From Kwoniella bestiolae CBS 10118 (lineage: Eukaryota > Basidiomycota > Tremellomycetes > Tremellales > Cryptococcaceae): a stretch of 64,000 bases of DNA. Made by a program: the position numbers and the translations under genes. Shown in pieces: positions 1 to 11,150 of the stretch (its first letter is position 1; every line of letters begins with the position of its first letter). Under the pieces are notes generated by a model. The model was not told the origin of the DNA and did no database searches. It saw only the letters and a program-made list of their open reading frames with translations. Location: assembly GCF_000512585.2 (NCBI RefSeq), contig NC_089241.1:6280001-6344000 (forward strand), given 5' to 3'.

Positions 1-3000
1 TCTTTCGCTACAGGCACAACAGGCGAGACGATCTTGAGGGCGGCCATGATCTGAAGAAGTGTGTTCATTTTAGCTTTGGTGGATGATCCGCCAAATCCAC
101 CAAGGGGTCGGTATTGTTTGGGGACATGTTTCAGCTTGGTAGCTCGATTGACGGGATCACGTAACCAATGCTCGATCTCTTCGTTATATTGAAGTATCAA
201 AGAGCACGAAAACCATTCTTCAGCAGTGATGTCCTCGCACAGCAGAGGAAAAGCGAATACCCGAGGCGAAGTGGAGGCCACCGAGCCGCATCCTTCTTGA
301 GAGAGGGCTCGCAGAATGGCTCGATGGAGGATCTGTACTCGCACCACCCGACTTGCCTTCCAGCCGAGCAGTTGACCGACCACCTTGAGCTCTTTGAGGA
401 GTGCCGTTCGTCTCTCGGAGAACGGTCTAGGTGCACCGGTGATGGTGTTTCGGGTAGGGGTGGCATCGAAGGCCAATTTACCGCCGTTTTTGGGTGCAGA
501 TCTCTTCAGCTCGGTGTAAGGTGTCGCTGGTAAAGTGGGTGTTTCCGGTTTACCTTTTCGGGAATTCGGCGTCATCGACTGTGAGACGCTGGTCGACATT
601 TGTCGGATGTAGGCTTGGAGTCGTTCAAGAGGTAGATCCGACAGATAGAGAACAGTTGATTTGACCCATCGACCCGTAGGAGTGGGAACAGAAACGATAG
701 TTTCTTTGAGCCGACCGTCGCTCAGCAGGCTGTTGACAGTCTTTTTGACGACTAGCCTGTCCATACCATATCCTGTAGCAGGCGCATTGGGATGATCCGT
801 TCCAGCATACTTGAACGTCCACGCTCGATGCTCGTGAATCAACCTGTTATCCATCATCACTCCATCGTTGTCGTGGAGCACCTGAACGAGCTCATTGGCT
901 CGTCTGATCGTTCCCAGATCGACACGTACGGGTTTGGCTACATCATTTGTCAGTGGAAGCACCAGATATGAGGTTGAGATGACTCACCATCCTTGATCGT
1001 ATGGAGCAGCTTTTTGTTCCTTATTGGCTTCGCAGAGTGGTCGTGGAACGGTCCTGAGGTGGGCGTGAAGATGCCGGGGACAGCAGAGAGTTCTCTCAAG
1101 GGGGTAGCAGGTCGGGACAAGGGAGAGCCGACGGCAGGGTTGGGTAGCTGAGTGATCCGAGCGGGTGTAGATGCCAGACTTGGTGGGGGCATAGACTCAT
1201 CAGCCCGGGCCGGAGCTGTAGGGTATTGACCAGAGGGTTCTGAGATGGGTGGATCCGGTGCCACTGCCGCATTTGACGCCTGAATAGCTGAAGCGAACGA
1301 TGACGCTGCAACTTCCCGTGCCGGGGCAGCCGATTCTGGTTCTTGAGGAACCGATGGAATGGGAGGGTCGGAAGGAGAATCAGGCGAAGGTTCTGGAGCT
1401 GCGTTTTTGGGTGGTATTGGATTGGCACCTGGCGCCGTTTCATTTGTGGTACTTGGCTTAGCGAGAGCAAAGATGTCGTCGGGTAACTCAAACGGCATCT
1501 CCTCCATCGGTTCCTCAGGCAACTCGAATAATGATATTCTTCTATTATCCTCAGACTTCTTTCCTTTAGAGGCGATTGCTCCTCCAGTTGTCTTGCCTTG
1601 CGCAGACTTGGATGTCTTGGATGATGAATCGGCGGTGCCGAGAAAGGCAGTTTTACGTTTCTTACTGCTCTCCGCTGCCTGTGTTGGGTTCGTAGGGGAT
1701 TGAGTGCGAGGTCGGACGCCCGAGTGAGATAATTCAGCTAAGACATTACCGATACTATCTTCCATTGACTGATCCATGAAATTCTCGTCAGGTATGTCGA
1801 TAGGGTAAAATCTGGAGCCCGGTGTTGGTTGAGGATCATCGCTAGGTATCGTGACAGCCTGGGCATGATTAACGGTGGAAGCAGAATCCTGTGTCTGAGG
1901 TGCTTCTTCCGCAGCTTTGCTTTTCTTACTGATTTTCTGACGTTTTGATCTGTCGACGACTTCCTCCGTAACATCCGCTTCCTTCTCCTTACCCGCCTTT
2001 CCTCGCTTCTTCGATGGGCGGGTGTCTCCGATGGCAACTGGCAGTGCCGGCGATGATACTGAGATATCTGCGACTGTGGGATCGGTCACTTGATCGACCG
2101 GAGCTACAGAGTGTCTTGGTGTGATGACTCGAGACGAAGGCTCGGTCAGTGCAGGGTGAATGAGACTGTTGTCGACTGGAGGTTCAGGAACTGGATTCTC
2201 GACCGCTTTAAGCTGAGGCCCATCGGTAGCCTGGTCCACCGGCACTAATGGATCTTCGTGCAACTCCACATCCACCTTGTCGGCGTAGTTGATATCCTTC
2301 TTCTGTCGTTTCGACTTCCTAGCCGTTGAAGGGGTTCCTACGGCTTCCGAACCGCTACCGCCTGCTCCTTTAGCTCTCTTCTTGCCTTTCTTCTGCTGAG
2401 AGAGTGCAGCTGCAGCCTCTCCAGGCGTGCTGCCTTGACCTGCTGCTGCCGCCGCTTCAGCTTCCATCTTCGCTCTGGCTTTGGATTTTCTTCCAGGTAA
2501 GCCCGAATAAGCTGCAGAATCCCTCGCAGGGAACTGGTAGAAGTATTGCGGAGGGTGACCATTCCGTATGGCTTGTTCAGATATCGGAGGAGGAACGCCG
2601 ATACCCGTGTATCCGTCTGGAGCAGTGACCAGTATATTCCTCTCTTTGAGATACACCAGTACTTGGGGGAGATCATCTCGTGTATAGATGGTACCGATAA
2701 TCCTTCTGTTTACCGATCCATCTTCTTCAACGACATGGACGTATTTCCTAGGCCTGCCACGCACTTGCACACTATCGGCGTATTTGAACTCTTTCTTCCC
2801 CTTCTTTCCTCGTTCAACCTCACCTTCAGATTCGTCATCTTTCAGACTAGGTGAAAGAGCGCGAGAGGGTCTAGCGGGTCCCTTGGATTTCCCTTTTGTA
2901 GCTGACGCTTTAAGGGGACGAGCTGTCTCTTTGGATGGCTTGGTATCACCGTTGAGCGATTTCGCATTATCAAGGAACTTGTTGAGTTGGGCGTTAGCTG

Positions 3001-5239
3001 CGTAGAATGTCTTGGGCCATAGATCGCCGAAATCTCCAGTGGAATCAGGTCGAGCCATTGCGGGGTATCCTTCCACGACTTGACCTTCCCTTTGCATGAT
3101 GCGCTGGAACTCGGCGGTGGTGTATAGTCTAAGTCTACGTTCCTTCTTGACGGTCTCCATGAATGAGGATATGCTGTATGACCACAGGTGCTCCGGGATG
3201 TGGGCATTATCGGATCGTAAGATGGCAAAGTCGATTGATCGTTTGTACATATAGTTAGTATTTTGCCAGATCGCCTAGAAGGTAGATTTGCGTCAGTTTG
3301 GCTTTCATCTCTGCCTCGAGTGAAACTCACATTGATCGTCATACCCCTCTGTTCGTCATCATCGTTCCTTTCGGAGTGAAGCACGAGATCGATAATCCAG
3401 CGCTCGAACGTGACAGTGAGGGGGATGCTAAGGATTGCCGGATCCAGCGGAGGGGTATAGGCAGGTTGACTCAAGATTACTGAGGAGAGCATTAGTAGAT
3501 GCCATCATACGCGATACAGTGACGTACGAGCAAGATCATAAACCCGTTCCAGCTCCTCGATATTCTCTGGTCCTTCAGGCTGCACTGACTCAGCGACTTT
3601 TTCGGGATTAAACTTAGACAGACGTATACAGCTGGTCCTGGACTCGCCGACGAAGACACGTTCGACCAAGCCATCAATGACGAGTCCATCGATATGACGC
3701 TTCACAGCTCGGCGATGTCGCATAACAGCATGGCCACGCCATCCCTAGAGTAGGGTGTCAGCGCGAGGTACAAAAAAGGCGTAGTAAGGCCTTACCAATG
3801 TAGGAAGCAGATTCTTGGTCCTCAGAAGATGGTTCTGCAGCCCAGGATGCTCCAGCATCTTCAGCAATCTGGGCTTGATGGAATGTCCAGCCATCAGCTC
3901 CGCTTCACTAACGGCAGGGAAATCGAATCCCCAGTCGTTGAATTTCGTAGCATCGGTCAAAGCGGGGTCGATGAGATCATCGTCTTCATCAGGTTCATCC
4001 GGCCCATCATCGGCGTCGTTCTCTTCGACAAGAGAGTCGAGGGGTTTGCCGACTAAAGCACGGTAATTGGGATTTTGGTCGAGAAACCGATGGAAGACGA
4101 GTATATTCGTTATCGCTGCGTGCAACACGGCGGGTACTTTCGCACTGGATAAAAGGGTCAGCTCTTGTTGCAGATCTACTGACAACTCACCATAGTCCAA
4201 GCTGAACCAAAACTTTCATGAAATAATGCATACTGCCTTGACTCGCTCCGACCAGAGGTCCAAGGTCGATTGCCGTGATACCTTTGTCTCGAGACATGGC
4301 AGCGAGTTGGAGAACGTGAAAGACTGTGGATGTGATTTTTGGTATCTATAGGAGTGATTAGCTATGAATTGTAGACAGATGACTCACCTTCGCATGCGAC
4401 CCAGTCAACCTATAATAAATCTCATCGTCCGTACACCTGATCCTCAACCTTGCCCCCCATTTCTCAGACAACTTTCTAAAATCGGTCTTTGCGACAGGAG
4501 GAGCTGAATTTCCTTCCTCCGAATCGTCCACATGAAGTACCCTCAGAATACCAGCACCGGATGGATCAACCTTGACCTCGTCATCACTGTCTTCCTGCAC
4601 TTTATCCTTGTTCCTCTTTAAGTTCGCCTCTTTAGCCTTCTTGGCCTTCTTTCTCGCGGCTTCCTTCCTATCTTGAACAGCCTGTCTATCTGAGCGGAAC
4701 TCCTGACCGGCAAGTCTGAACGCGATCTGTCTACCTCTCAGCCCTTCCTTGTATAATGAAGTAAGATCCTCGTCCGCTTGCGTTCCTTGTGGAAGTACCC
4801 ATCCTTGGGGAAGAGGGGCTGTACCTAGTTCGATTGTACCGCCAGGTAAGAGGATGGGCTCATTGGTGATGATGACTTGGATGGAAGGGTGAGCGCAGAG
4901 GAGGGTCCAGAGATGAGCGAAATAATCGTGGTCGAGGGACGGGTCGAGTTTGACAAGATGGGCAATGAGACGCGTTGGGTCAGAGCCTATGCCAGGGGGA
5001 GTGTCAGTTCATCACAACTGATGAAAACTTTTTGATCGCTTCCTCGATGAAGTGGGCTCATCCCAAGCATGTCTCACCCTGATCCCAGGTGGACCACCTC
5101 CACCATGCCATACCTTGGCGCGAAAGATACAGAAGTCGGGTTCGAACCCAGGACGATGAAAGAGGGTTTTTGACTCACCTAGAGCTCCATCAAACGAGAT
5201 ATACTCCACACACTGTTCGATAATCTCGTGTATCCGCAT
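1..5239 (-). CDS. TFC3: TFIIIC B-block-binding subunit (tau138/TFC3-like), 3' end beyond window
   Basis: Large subunit of TFIIIC, the factor that recognises the internal B-box of tRNA genes for RNA polymerase III. The start (MRIHEIIEQCVEYISFDGAL) begins a 61-nt first exon (5239-5179), followed by a 192-nt intron (4987-5178). Exon 2 carries the conserved N-terminal region (SDPTRLIAHLVKLDPSLDHD) and ends near YYRLTGSHAK. The winged-helix B-block segment follows (LGPLVGASQGSMHYFMKVLV), then an acidic stretch. The big exon 950-3250 holds a low-complexity Lys/Ser/Pro-rich linker. After an intron at about 939-987 the frame stays open to base 1 (TIRRANELVQVLHDNDGVMM), so the C-terminus lies outside the window. 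Introns are otherwise 50-70 nt. It diverges from UTP13. Family assignment rests on the B-block motif and overall order; I am confident of it, less so of each intron. Confidence 0.85.
5138..5149. promoter_or_regulatory. B-box-like TFIIIC site in intron 1 of the TFC3-like gene
   Basis: The 12-bp palindrome GGGTTCGAACCC contains GGTTCGAACCC, which fits the tRNA B-box consensus GGTTCGANYCC on both strands. It lies inside the unusually long first intron of the gene for the B-box-binding TFIIIC subunit. On the plus strand a run of five T (5167-5171), a possible Pol III stop, begins 17 nt after it. No correctly spaced A-box and no foldable tRNA were found, so this is an isolated B-box. Function is inference. 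Confidence 0.45.
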
Positions 5240-6070
5240 GGCGTCAGAGCCTCTTTGGCGCCGGGTGGTCGTGGGGATGAGTGGATGCTATATGGGGTAT
5301 TTGTTCATGTATGAGGATGGATGTGAGAATAAAATGTGAAAGTACAGATATAGGGCGGTTGAACAAAGTTTTGATGGTGAGTAGTGAGTAGTGATTAGTG
5401 GTCCAAGCGTCAACATACCTCGGTTGATGTGCAAAATTGATTCCGTCTTTCACATTTGTGGCGATTCTGGGTCGGGCGAGACTTCATCGATGTCTGCTCA
5501 TTATTATAATGGCTTCCTCTTGTACTAGGCTGCATATATGGCAATCAAGAGCTATTTGATCAAGCAGAAACTGACTCTATCTCTCCGAAACATCCTTCAA
5601 GTGGCCTGTGGAACCAAACAAATCTGATCTTTTTGACGTCCTCCCTTGAAGCGGACAGCACCCGTAAGACTTCCTTCAAGTTGGAATAGACCCCACCGAA
5701 TTTTGTTGCTTCTCCCTCTGACCTTCTAGATGACTATCTCGCTAACAGGTCTGGCCTTACAACACTTTCACTTACTTGATATGATGCATTGTTCTTTGAG
5801 CTGTCGTTGTTTGATCCAAAGAGCTGGATCATCGGTGCCACTTGTGCCATAAAACCTAAGTAGGGGTGCCTTTTAGAGGGTGAAAAGTAAAAAGTGATTG
5901 CATCATCATTTTAACTTTCGAGATTCAACTTTTTGACAAAGGTGGATTATTTTGAAGGTTTCTAAAAAATGGAATTGGCCTGATCTTGCTGCTCTATTTG
6001 AGTTGACATTCGATTCTTGTCTGCAGCCGGAAGGACAAGATCCGGATCTATCGCAATAGCACAGCTCAAA
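5240..6070. promoter_or_regulatory. Divergent promoter region TFC3-like / UTP13
   Basis: 831 bp between two divergent start codons. It contains A/T-rich patches (about 5880-5990) and several pyrimidine-rich stretches but no TATA box I would defend. Short open frames here have no protein-like features. It probably holds both promoters and 5' leaders. Confidence 0.5.
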
Positions 6071-9000
6071 ATGAACGGTCAACCATCTAGGAAAGCTTTG
6101 AAAACGAGGTTAGTCGGATCGTTGGTGCCATCCCTATTTACAATGGCTCACACTGTTTGTCTTTCACTAGCTTTCGAGCTTCGCCAAGATCGATACGCCC
6201 TATATATACCGGTGGTCCAGTACTATTGACGAAAGATGGACAATGGTTGATCACCACAATGGGAGAAGAAGTGTTGGTGACGGAGGTCAAGACAGGTCTG
6301 GCGATCGCCAAAATACGGGGGGTGAGTGAGCTGAATCCTAGACGATAATGCGAGACTTATACGTTATACAGGATTCAACACCGATAACATCCCTCGCACT
6401 TTCGTATCACACCGAACCTCCCACTTTGATCACCGCCCATTCTTCCATGACTATCCGATATTACCCTCTCCCATCTTCCGCACCCAGCACATCGACTCCT
6501 AAACCACCTTTACTCAGCTATACTCGAGCCCTATCAAAAGCTTATTCCGCTCCTATCCTTATATCAGCTGTATCTCCCGACTCTACCCTCTTAGCTACCG
6601 GCTCATCAGACGGTATAGTCAAAGTATGGGATCTGGAAGGTGGATACGTGACACACTTGTTCAGAGGTCATGGTGGACCTGTGTCGGCATTGCACTTTAA
6701 CTTTCCTAACATCGAAGGTGAAGAGAGACGCAGGATGGAGCTAATAACTGGTTCTACCGATGCTCGAGTGAGGATATTTGATCTGAGGGATGCCAGTGCG
6801 AGAGTGGTAGGCGGTGGAAACGCGGTCAAACCCAAAGCGGTGTTAGAAGGTCATGTGAGCGTGGTGAGAGGGATCGACACCACCTCAGATGGGAAATGGG
6901 CAGTAACAGGAGGAAGAGATAAAGTGGTTTTGGTGTGGGATATGTTATCCGGAGAAACTGTTGGATCGTCTAAGAAGGCTGGAAAGGGCAAAGCGACCGC
7001 TATAGGGACACCGAAGATCGTCCAAACCATTATCGCTCAGGAGCAGATCGAGTCGCTTGGTCTATTACCGTCAGAAGAAAGCGTCGCCGGGTCATCAACC
7101 AGCAGGCTGCTATGTTATACCGGGGGAGACACGGGCTCAGTGAAGATATGGGATGTGTTGAAGGGGGCAGAAGTAGGAGCGATGAAAGGTGTAGAAGGGG
7201 TGGACGAAGCCGAGGTGGACGAGGATGAGCAGAGAGGCGTGTTGGATGTCATGTAAGTGGTCATGTCCGGATAAAAAATCACAGCTAATTCGTTGCGCAG
7301 ATACGACTCGACAACATCATCACTCGTGTCCATACATGCGGATCAGAATATCATCTTCCACTCGTTATCCTCTTTACAGGCTGTCCGTCAGATAGTAGGA
7401 TTCAACGACGAAATAGTCGATACCACTTTCCTCAATTCCTCCTCGTCTTCCTCCCACACACACCTCGCACTCGCCACCAATTCGAATCTCATCCGTCTCT
7501 ACTCCACCTCCACGTTCGACGTTAGACTACTATCAGGCCACAAAGATATGGTCTTATGTCTAGACAAATCGGCGGACAACCAGTGGCTCGTCAGTGGAAG
7601 TAAAGATCGTACCGCCCGAGTATGGGCACCAACGCCAGATGGCAAAGGCTGGAAGTGCATTGCGATCTGTGAGGGTCATGCCGAGAGTATAGGAGCGGTA
7701 GCGATATCCAGGAAGATGGACGATAAGGGCAAATCGGGGAGGTTCTTGTTCACAGCAAGTCAAGATAGGACCATTAAGATGTGGGATCTCACATCTTTAC
7801 CGCTGGATCCTGCATCCTTCCCTGACGAGCCTATCAAACCGAGGTCGATGGTAACTCTAAAAGTGCATGAGAAAGATATCAATTCCCTGGATTTATCGCC
7901 AAATGACAAGTTCTTGGCATCTGGATCGCAAGATAAGCTGGTGAAGATATTCCACGTAGATTTTGACGCTTCTTCAGGTTCTGCTGCTGGGTCGCTCAAA
8001 CTCGCTGGAAGTTGTAAGGGACATCGACGAGGTGTGTGGTCGGTCAAATTCAGTAGGACCGATAGAGTCGTGGCTAGTGCCGCGAACGACAAGACTGTCA
8101 GATTGTGGAGTCTTGATGATTTCTCGTGTTTAAAGGTGGGTCAGACTGCGATTTCTGAGATATCCAACTGACGATGATCTGCGCAGACATTTGAAGGGCA
8201 CACCAACGCTGTTCTGCGGGTCGACTTCCTAAGTCACGGTATGCAGCTTATCACCTCGGCGAGAGATGGTTTGGTCAAGCTGTGGAACATCAAAGATGAG
8301 GAATGCGTTAAAACACTTGACAATCACGAGGATCAGGTGAGTATCATCGGTCTCATACAATTCCGAATACAATACTGATTTTACCCATAGGTCTGGGCTC
8401 TCGCCATATCGAGCGACGAGAAAACAATCGTTTCAGCGGGTTCCGACTCCGTCGCCACGTTTTGGGAAGATTCCACGGAAGTCGAGCAAGCAGAGAAGAA
8501 TGATGCGCTGGTCAAAGCTGTTCAAAGGTAGGTCAGCTCACTATACCCATCTGGTCATCAGCTAATCAGGTCCACAGTGAACAAGATTTCACCAATTACA
8601 TCGTGTTGAAAGATTATCGTCGAGCGATATTACTGGCTTTATCGATGTCTCAGCCTGGACGATTACTCAATCTATTCAGAACAATCATTACTTCCCCCGA
8701 ACCCGCTGAAGGCAGTATCATCGGATCATTAGAAGTGGATGAAGTGCTCCAGACGTTGCATGGCATCGATCTCGTCAGATTACTCAAATTTGTAAGAGAC
8801 TGGAATGCCAATGCGAAAACTTCGCCCATCGCCCAAACGATACTGTATGCGATCTTCAAGCTACGTTCCCCCGAAGATATACTGCAAGCCTTCAACTCTT
8901 CCAATAGGCCCACCAACCCTGTTGACGAAGATGGAGAGGAGGAGATAGAAGAAGAGGGAGAAGAGAAGAAGAAGAAGGTATTGACCAAAGATGAGAAATT

Positions 9001-9169
9001 GGCTTTACCCATCAGTATACAGGAGCTGTTGGACGGTCTGATACCCTACTCTGAGAGGCATTTTGCGAGGGTCGACAAGCTTGTGCAGGATAGTTATATG
9101 CTGGATTACGTGCTGGGTGAGATGGATGGAGGGTTGTTCGGAGGTGAGATCATGGACGTGGATGAGTAG
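6071..9169 (+). CDS. UTP13: U3 snoRNP WD40 protein UTP13 (TBL3 homologue)
   Basis: WD-repeat subunit of the UTP-B part of the small-subunit processome, acting in the nucleolus on 18S pre-rRNA. The model joins seven exons: start MNGQPSRKALKT at 6071, then RASPRSIRPIYTGGPVLLTK, and so on to the end MDVDE at 9169. Introns lie near 6109-6170, 6321-6372, 7253-7300, 8137-8187, 8338-8390 and 8529-8578. About a dozen WD blades are visible (for example GSSDGIVKVWDL, SGSKDRTARVWAP, TASQDRTIKMWDL, SAANDKTVRLWSL, TSARDGLVKLWNI). The C-terminal Utp13 domain follows (RRAILLALSMSQPGRLLNLF, then YSERHFARVDKLVQDSYMLD). The product is about 930 aa, somewhat longer than the roughly 820 aa of yeast, partly through an acidic insert EEEIEEEGEEKKKK. 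The start was chosen because it sits directly before the first spliced WD region. Confidence 0.93.
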
Positions 9170-10348
9170 TTTAGGGCAATTATATAGATCTCCATGCATT
9201 GATCATCTCTTGTCGCTGCTGTTTCAGTAATGCTCGATGCAAGCGAGGATTACGTGCCTTGTCCAGTTACACCTTGTATGTAGCTATTCGTCCCAGCCAG
9301 ACTTGAGTCAAACGATCGAGGTAAGAGGCTAGGCCAGGATCGGGCTATTGTGAATGATCGGGTTCTGCCGTTATCTGAGGGGGGGATCTCAGTCCTGCTG
9401 ATAAGGCAATGTCCATTGGCAGATGCGGATTCGGGCCATGTGACTGACAGATGTACATAACTCATATTCTCTTATCCGTACACAGTTCACATTTCTGGTT
9501 CTGATCAATCACGCTATGCTTCTTCCGGATGGTCCTTCTGAATTGAAACCGCAAGTGGAATCACGGAAAGACTATTGTGCCTGAGTAAGAATGAGGTGGG
9601 ATGGTGACTAACACGTTGGCAAACCGTCAACGGCTGACTTGCATGACACAAGACATGAATCATCTAACGGTAAGATAATGGTATGAAGAAGAGTGATAAA
9701 TAGCCGTCGTGTCACGATGAAACATGACGACTTCGATAGGACAACACACTTCACGCTTTCCGTATATCTCAGCCAAATATCGTTAGATCTCAGGACGATT
9801 CACAAGACTAACTGTTTTGACGATTTGACATATAACGGTATTGACTTCGGTGATGCACATGCACGTGAGCATGATAAGACGAGGAAAGGATGGACACTCC
9901 CTTCTCGGCATGTGGCGAACAGGTTTCACGACGTGCTTGACAAGGCCTCGATATCAAGTTGGATCAGTCGCAATACCGTCGGACGATCTATATATGGCAT
10001 CGCATATCTCTGAGAGGACTATCTCCTCAGTAGACACAGATCAACATTAGCTGATGACTTTGAGAAGATTGCGGAACATGAAACAAATACATCGAGCACA
10101 TACTCCCTTGTGTACGGTATGGAGGAACGGTATGAGGGGATGTCTCATTCTTTCGATAAGAACATTACCTTGTTTACAAGCCATGAGCGTGTCTTGCAAG
10201 CTCAAGTAAAGTCTGGGTAATGTATATATATATATACGTATATATGTGTGCATCCTCCCCAATCATGACTCCCATCAACGCACACCTTCTTTTTGACGCC
10301 ATTCTTTTCTTCTCTATGGTAAATTCGAGAGATCAACATCTATTCGAG
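9170..10348. other. Intergenic, no supported gene
   Basis: About 1.2 kb between the end of UTP13 and the small secreted protein gene. Short open frames exist on both strands but none shows a domain, a plausible intron set or codon regularity. A long TA-alternating stretch (10222-10247) lies 100-130 bp before the next start codon and could be its TATA element. Confidence 0.5.
10222..10247 (+). promoter_or_regulatory. TATA-like alternating tract
   Basis: Alternating TA tract with an inner CG step, about 100 bp before the start codon of the secreted protein gene at 10349. Position and composition suit a TATA element. It is also a dinucleotide microsatellite, so the reading is tentative. Confidence 0.35.
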
Positions 10349-11150
10349 ATGATCTTTGGTTATTCTTTTATCCTTTTCATAGCCATATCCTTATCTGTTC
10401 TCCCCTCAGATATCCTGGCGACCCATCGGTTCCCCATAAGCCCACGCGCACCATCGCCTGGAGGAAAACCCCTTTTAAAGCAAACTACCAGGGCTCAAGT
10501 GAGTTTCGTGTCTTGTTCACTTGCATCCCTTCCTAACCGCATCTCAACATTGAGCCAGGAACGGAAGACATTGCTGATCAAGTACTTGTCTGTTGAGTAG
10601 ATTATCGCTCGATCCAAGAGACCAGCCAGAAGAGCCCGTGCATCCCCTGTCGCACCCCCTGATCCAGTGTACGGTCCTGGAGTATCCTACGGATTATACT
10701 ATTCAGGCTCGGGTATGATCGAAACGGACGGAGTCCACTATGCGCCTACATTAGATGTGGCTATCACCATCGTTCCTCACTGTATTGACGATCGTTACAT
10801 GCTTTATTCCTCATCATTGACAGAGTGATGGTCATGATGGTTTTATCGTCCTAGGTTAATGTCATTGTCTGCCAGGTAACAACCAAGCAAACAGACCTCC
10901 CGTTACGATCCAGTTTTCAGGTGATACCCCACAGAACACCGCCATTCAACAATGCGCCAACCAAGCGGCATCACTCTCAGGTACATACTATTCGTTCCAA
11001 ATCTATTACGATGAGACTCCCTCCGGAGGCGGGGATGCCGCTTGGGTTTGCACCTCATATTATAACGGGAATACCGATACGAGCTACTTCAACGTGCAGA
11101 GGACTACCGCATCACCTGTATATGGGTATTCGTTCAACGGGGATGCTTGA
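10349..11150 (+). CDS. Small secreted protein, function unknown
   Basis: Three exons join in frame: 10349-10498, 10601 to about 10711, and 10876-11150. The start MIFGYSFILFIAISLSVLPS reads as a signal peptide with a long hydrophobic core. It is followed by a basic, Pro-rich segment (SKRPARRARAS) that could be a propeptide cut by a Kex2-type protease. The mature part is Gly/Tyr/Ser/Asn-rich with two cysteines (AIQQCANQAASLSGTYYSF and DAAWVCTSYYNG), suggesting one disulfide. I recognise no family. Intron 2 (about 165 nt, donor GTATGA) is long, and the second exon could run further. The frame stays open for 38 codons after the TGA, so the true 3' end is uncertain. It is the first gene of an accessory-looking stretch. 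Confidence 0.5.

Noticed and set aside
5015..5085. Box C/D-like pair in TFC3 intron 1 (TGATGA and CTGA about 60 nt apart)
   Set aside because: Flanks do not form a terminal stem and the first C-box base is not a purine.
5041..5165. Possible tRNA gene, normal or permuted, around the B-box
   Set aside because: No A-box at the right distance, the T stem has a mismatch on either strand, and no acceptor stem partner for the 3' flank exists. A permuted order on the minus strand also fails to pair.
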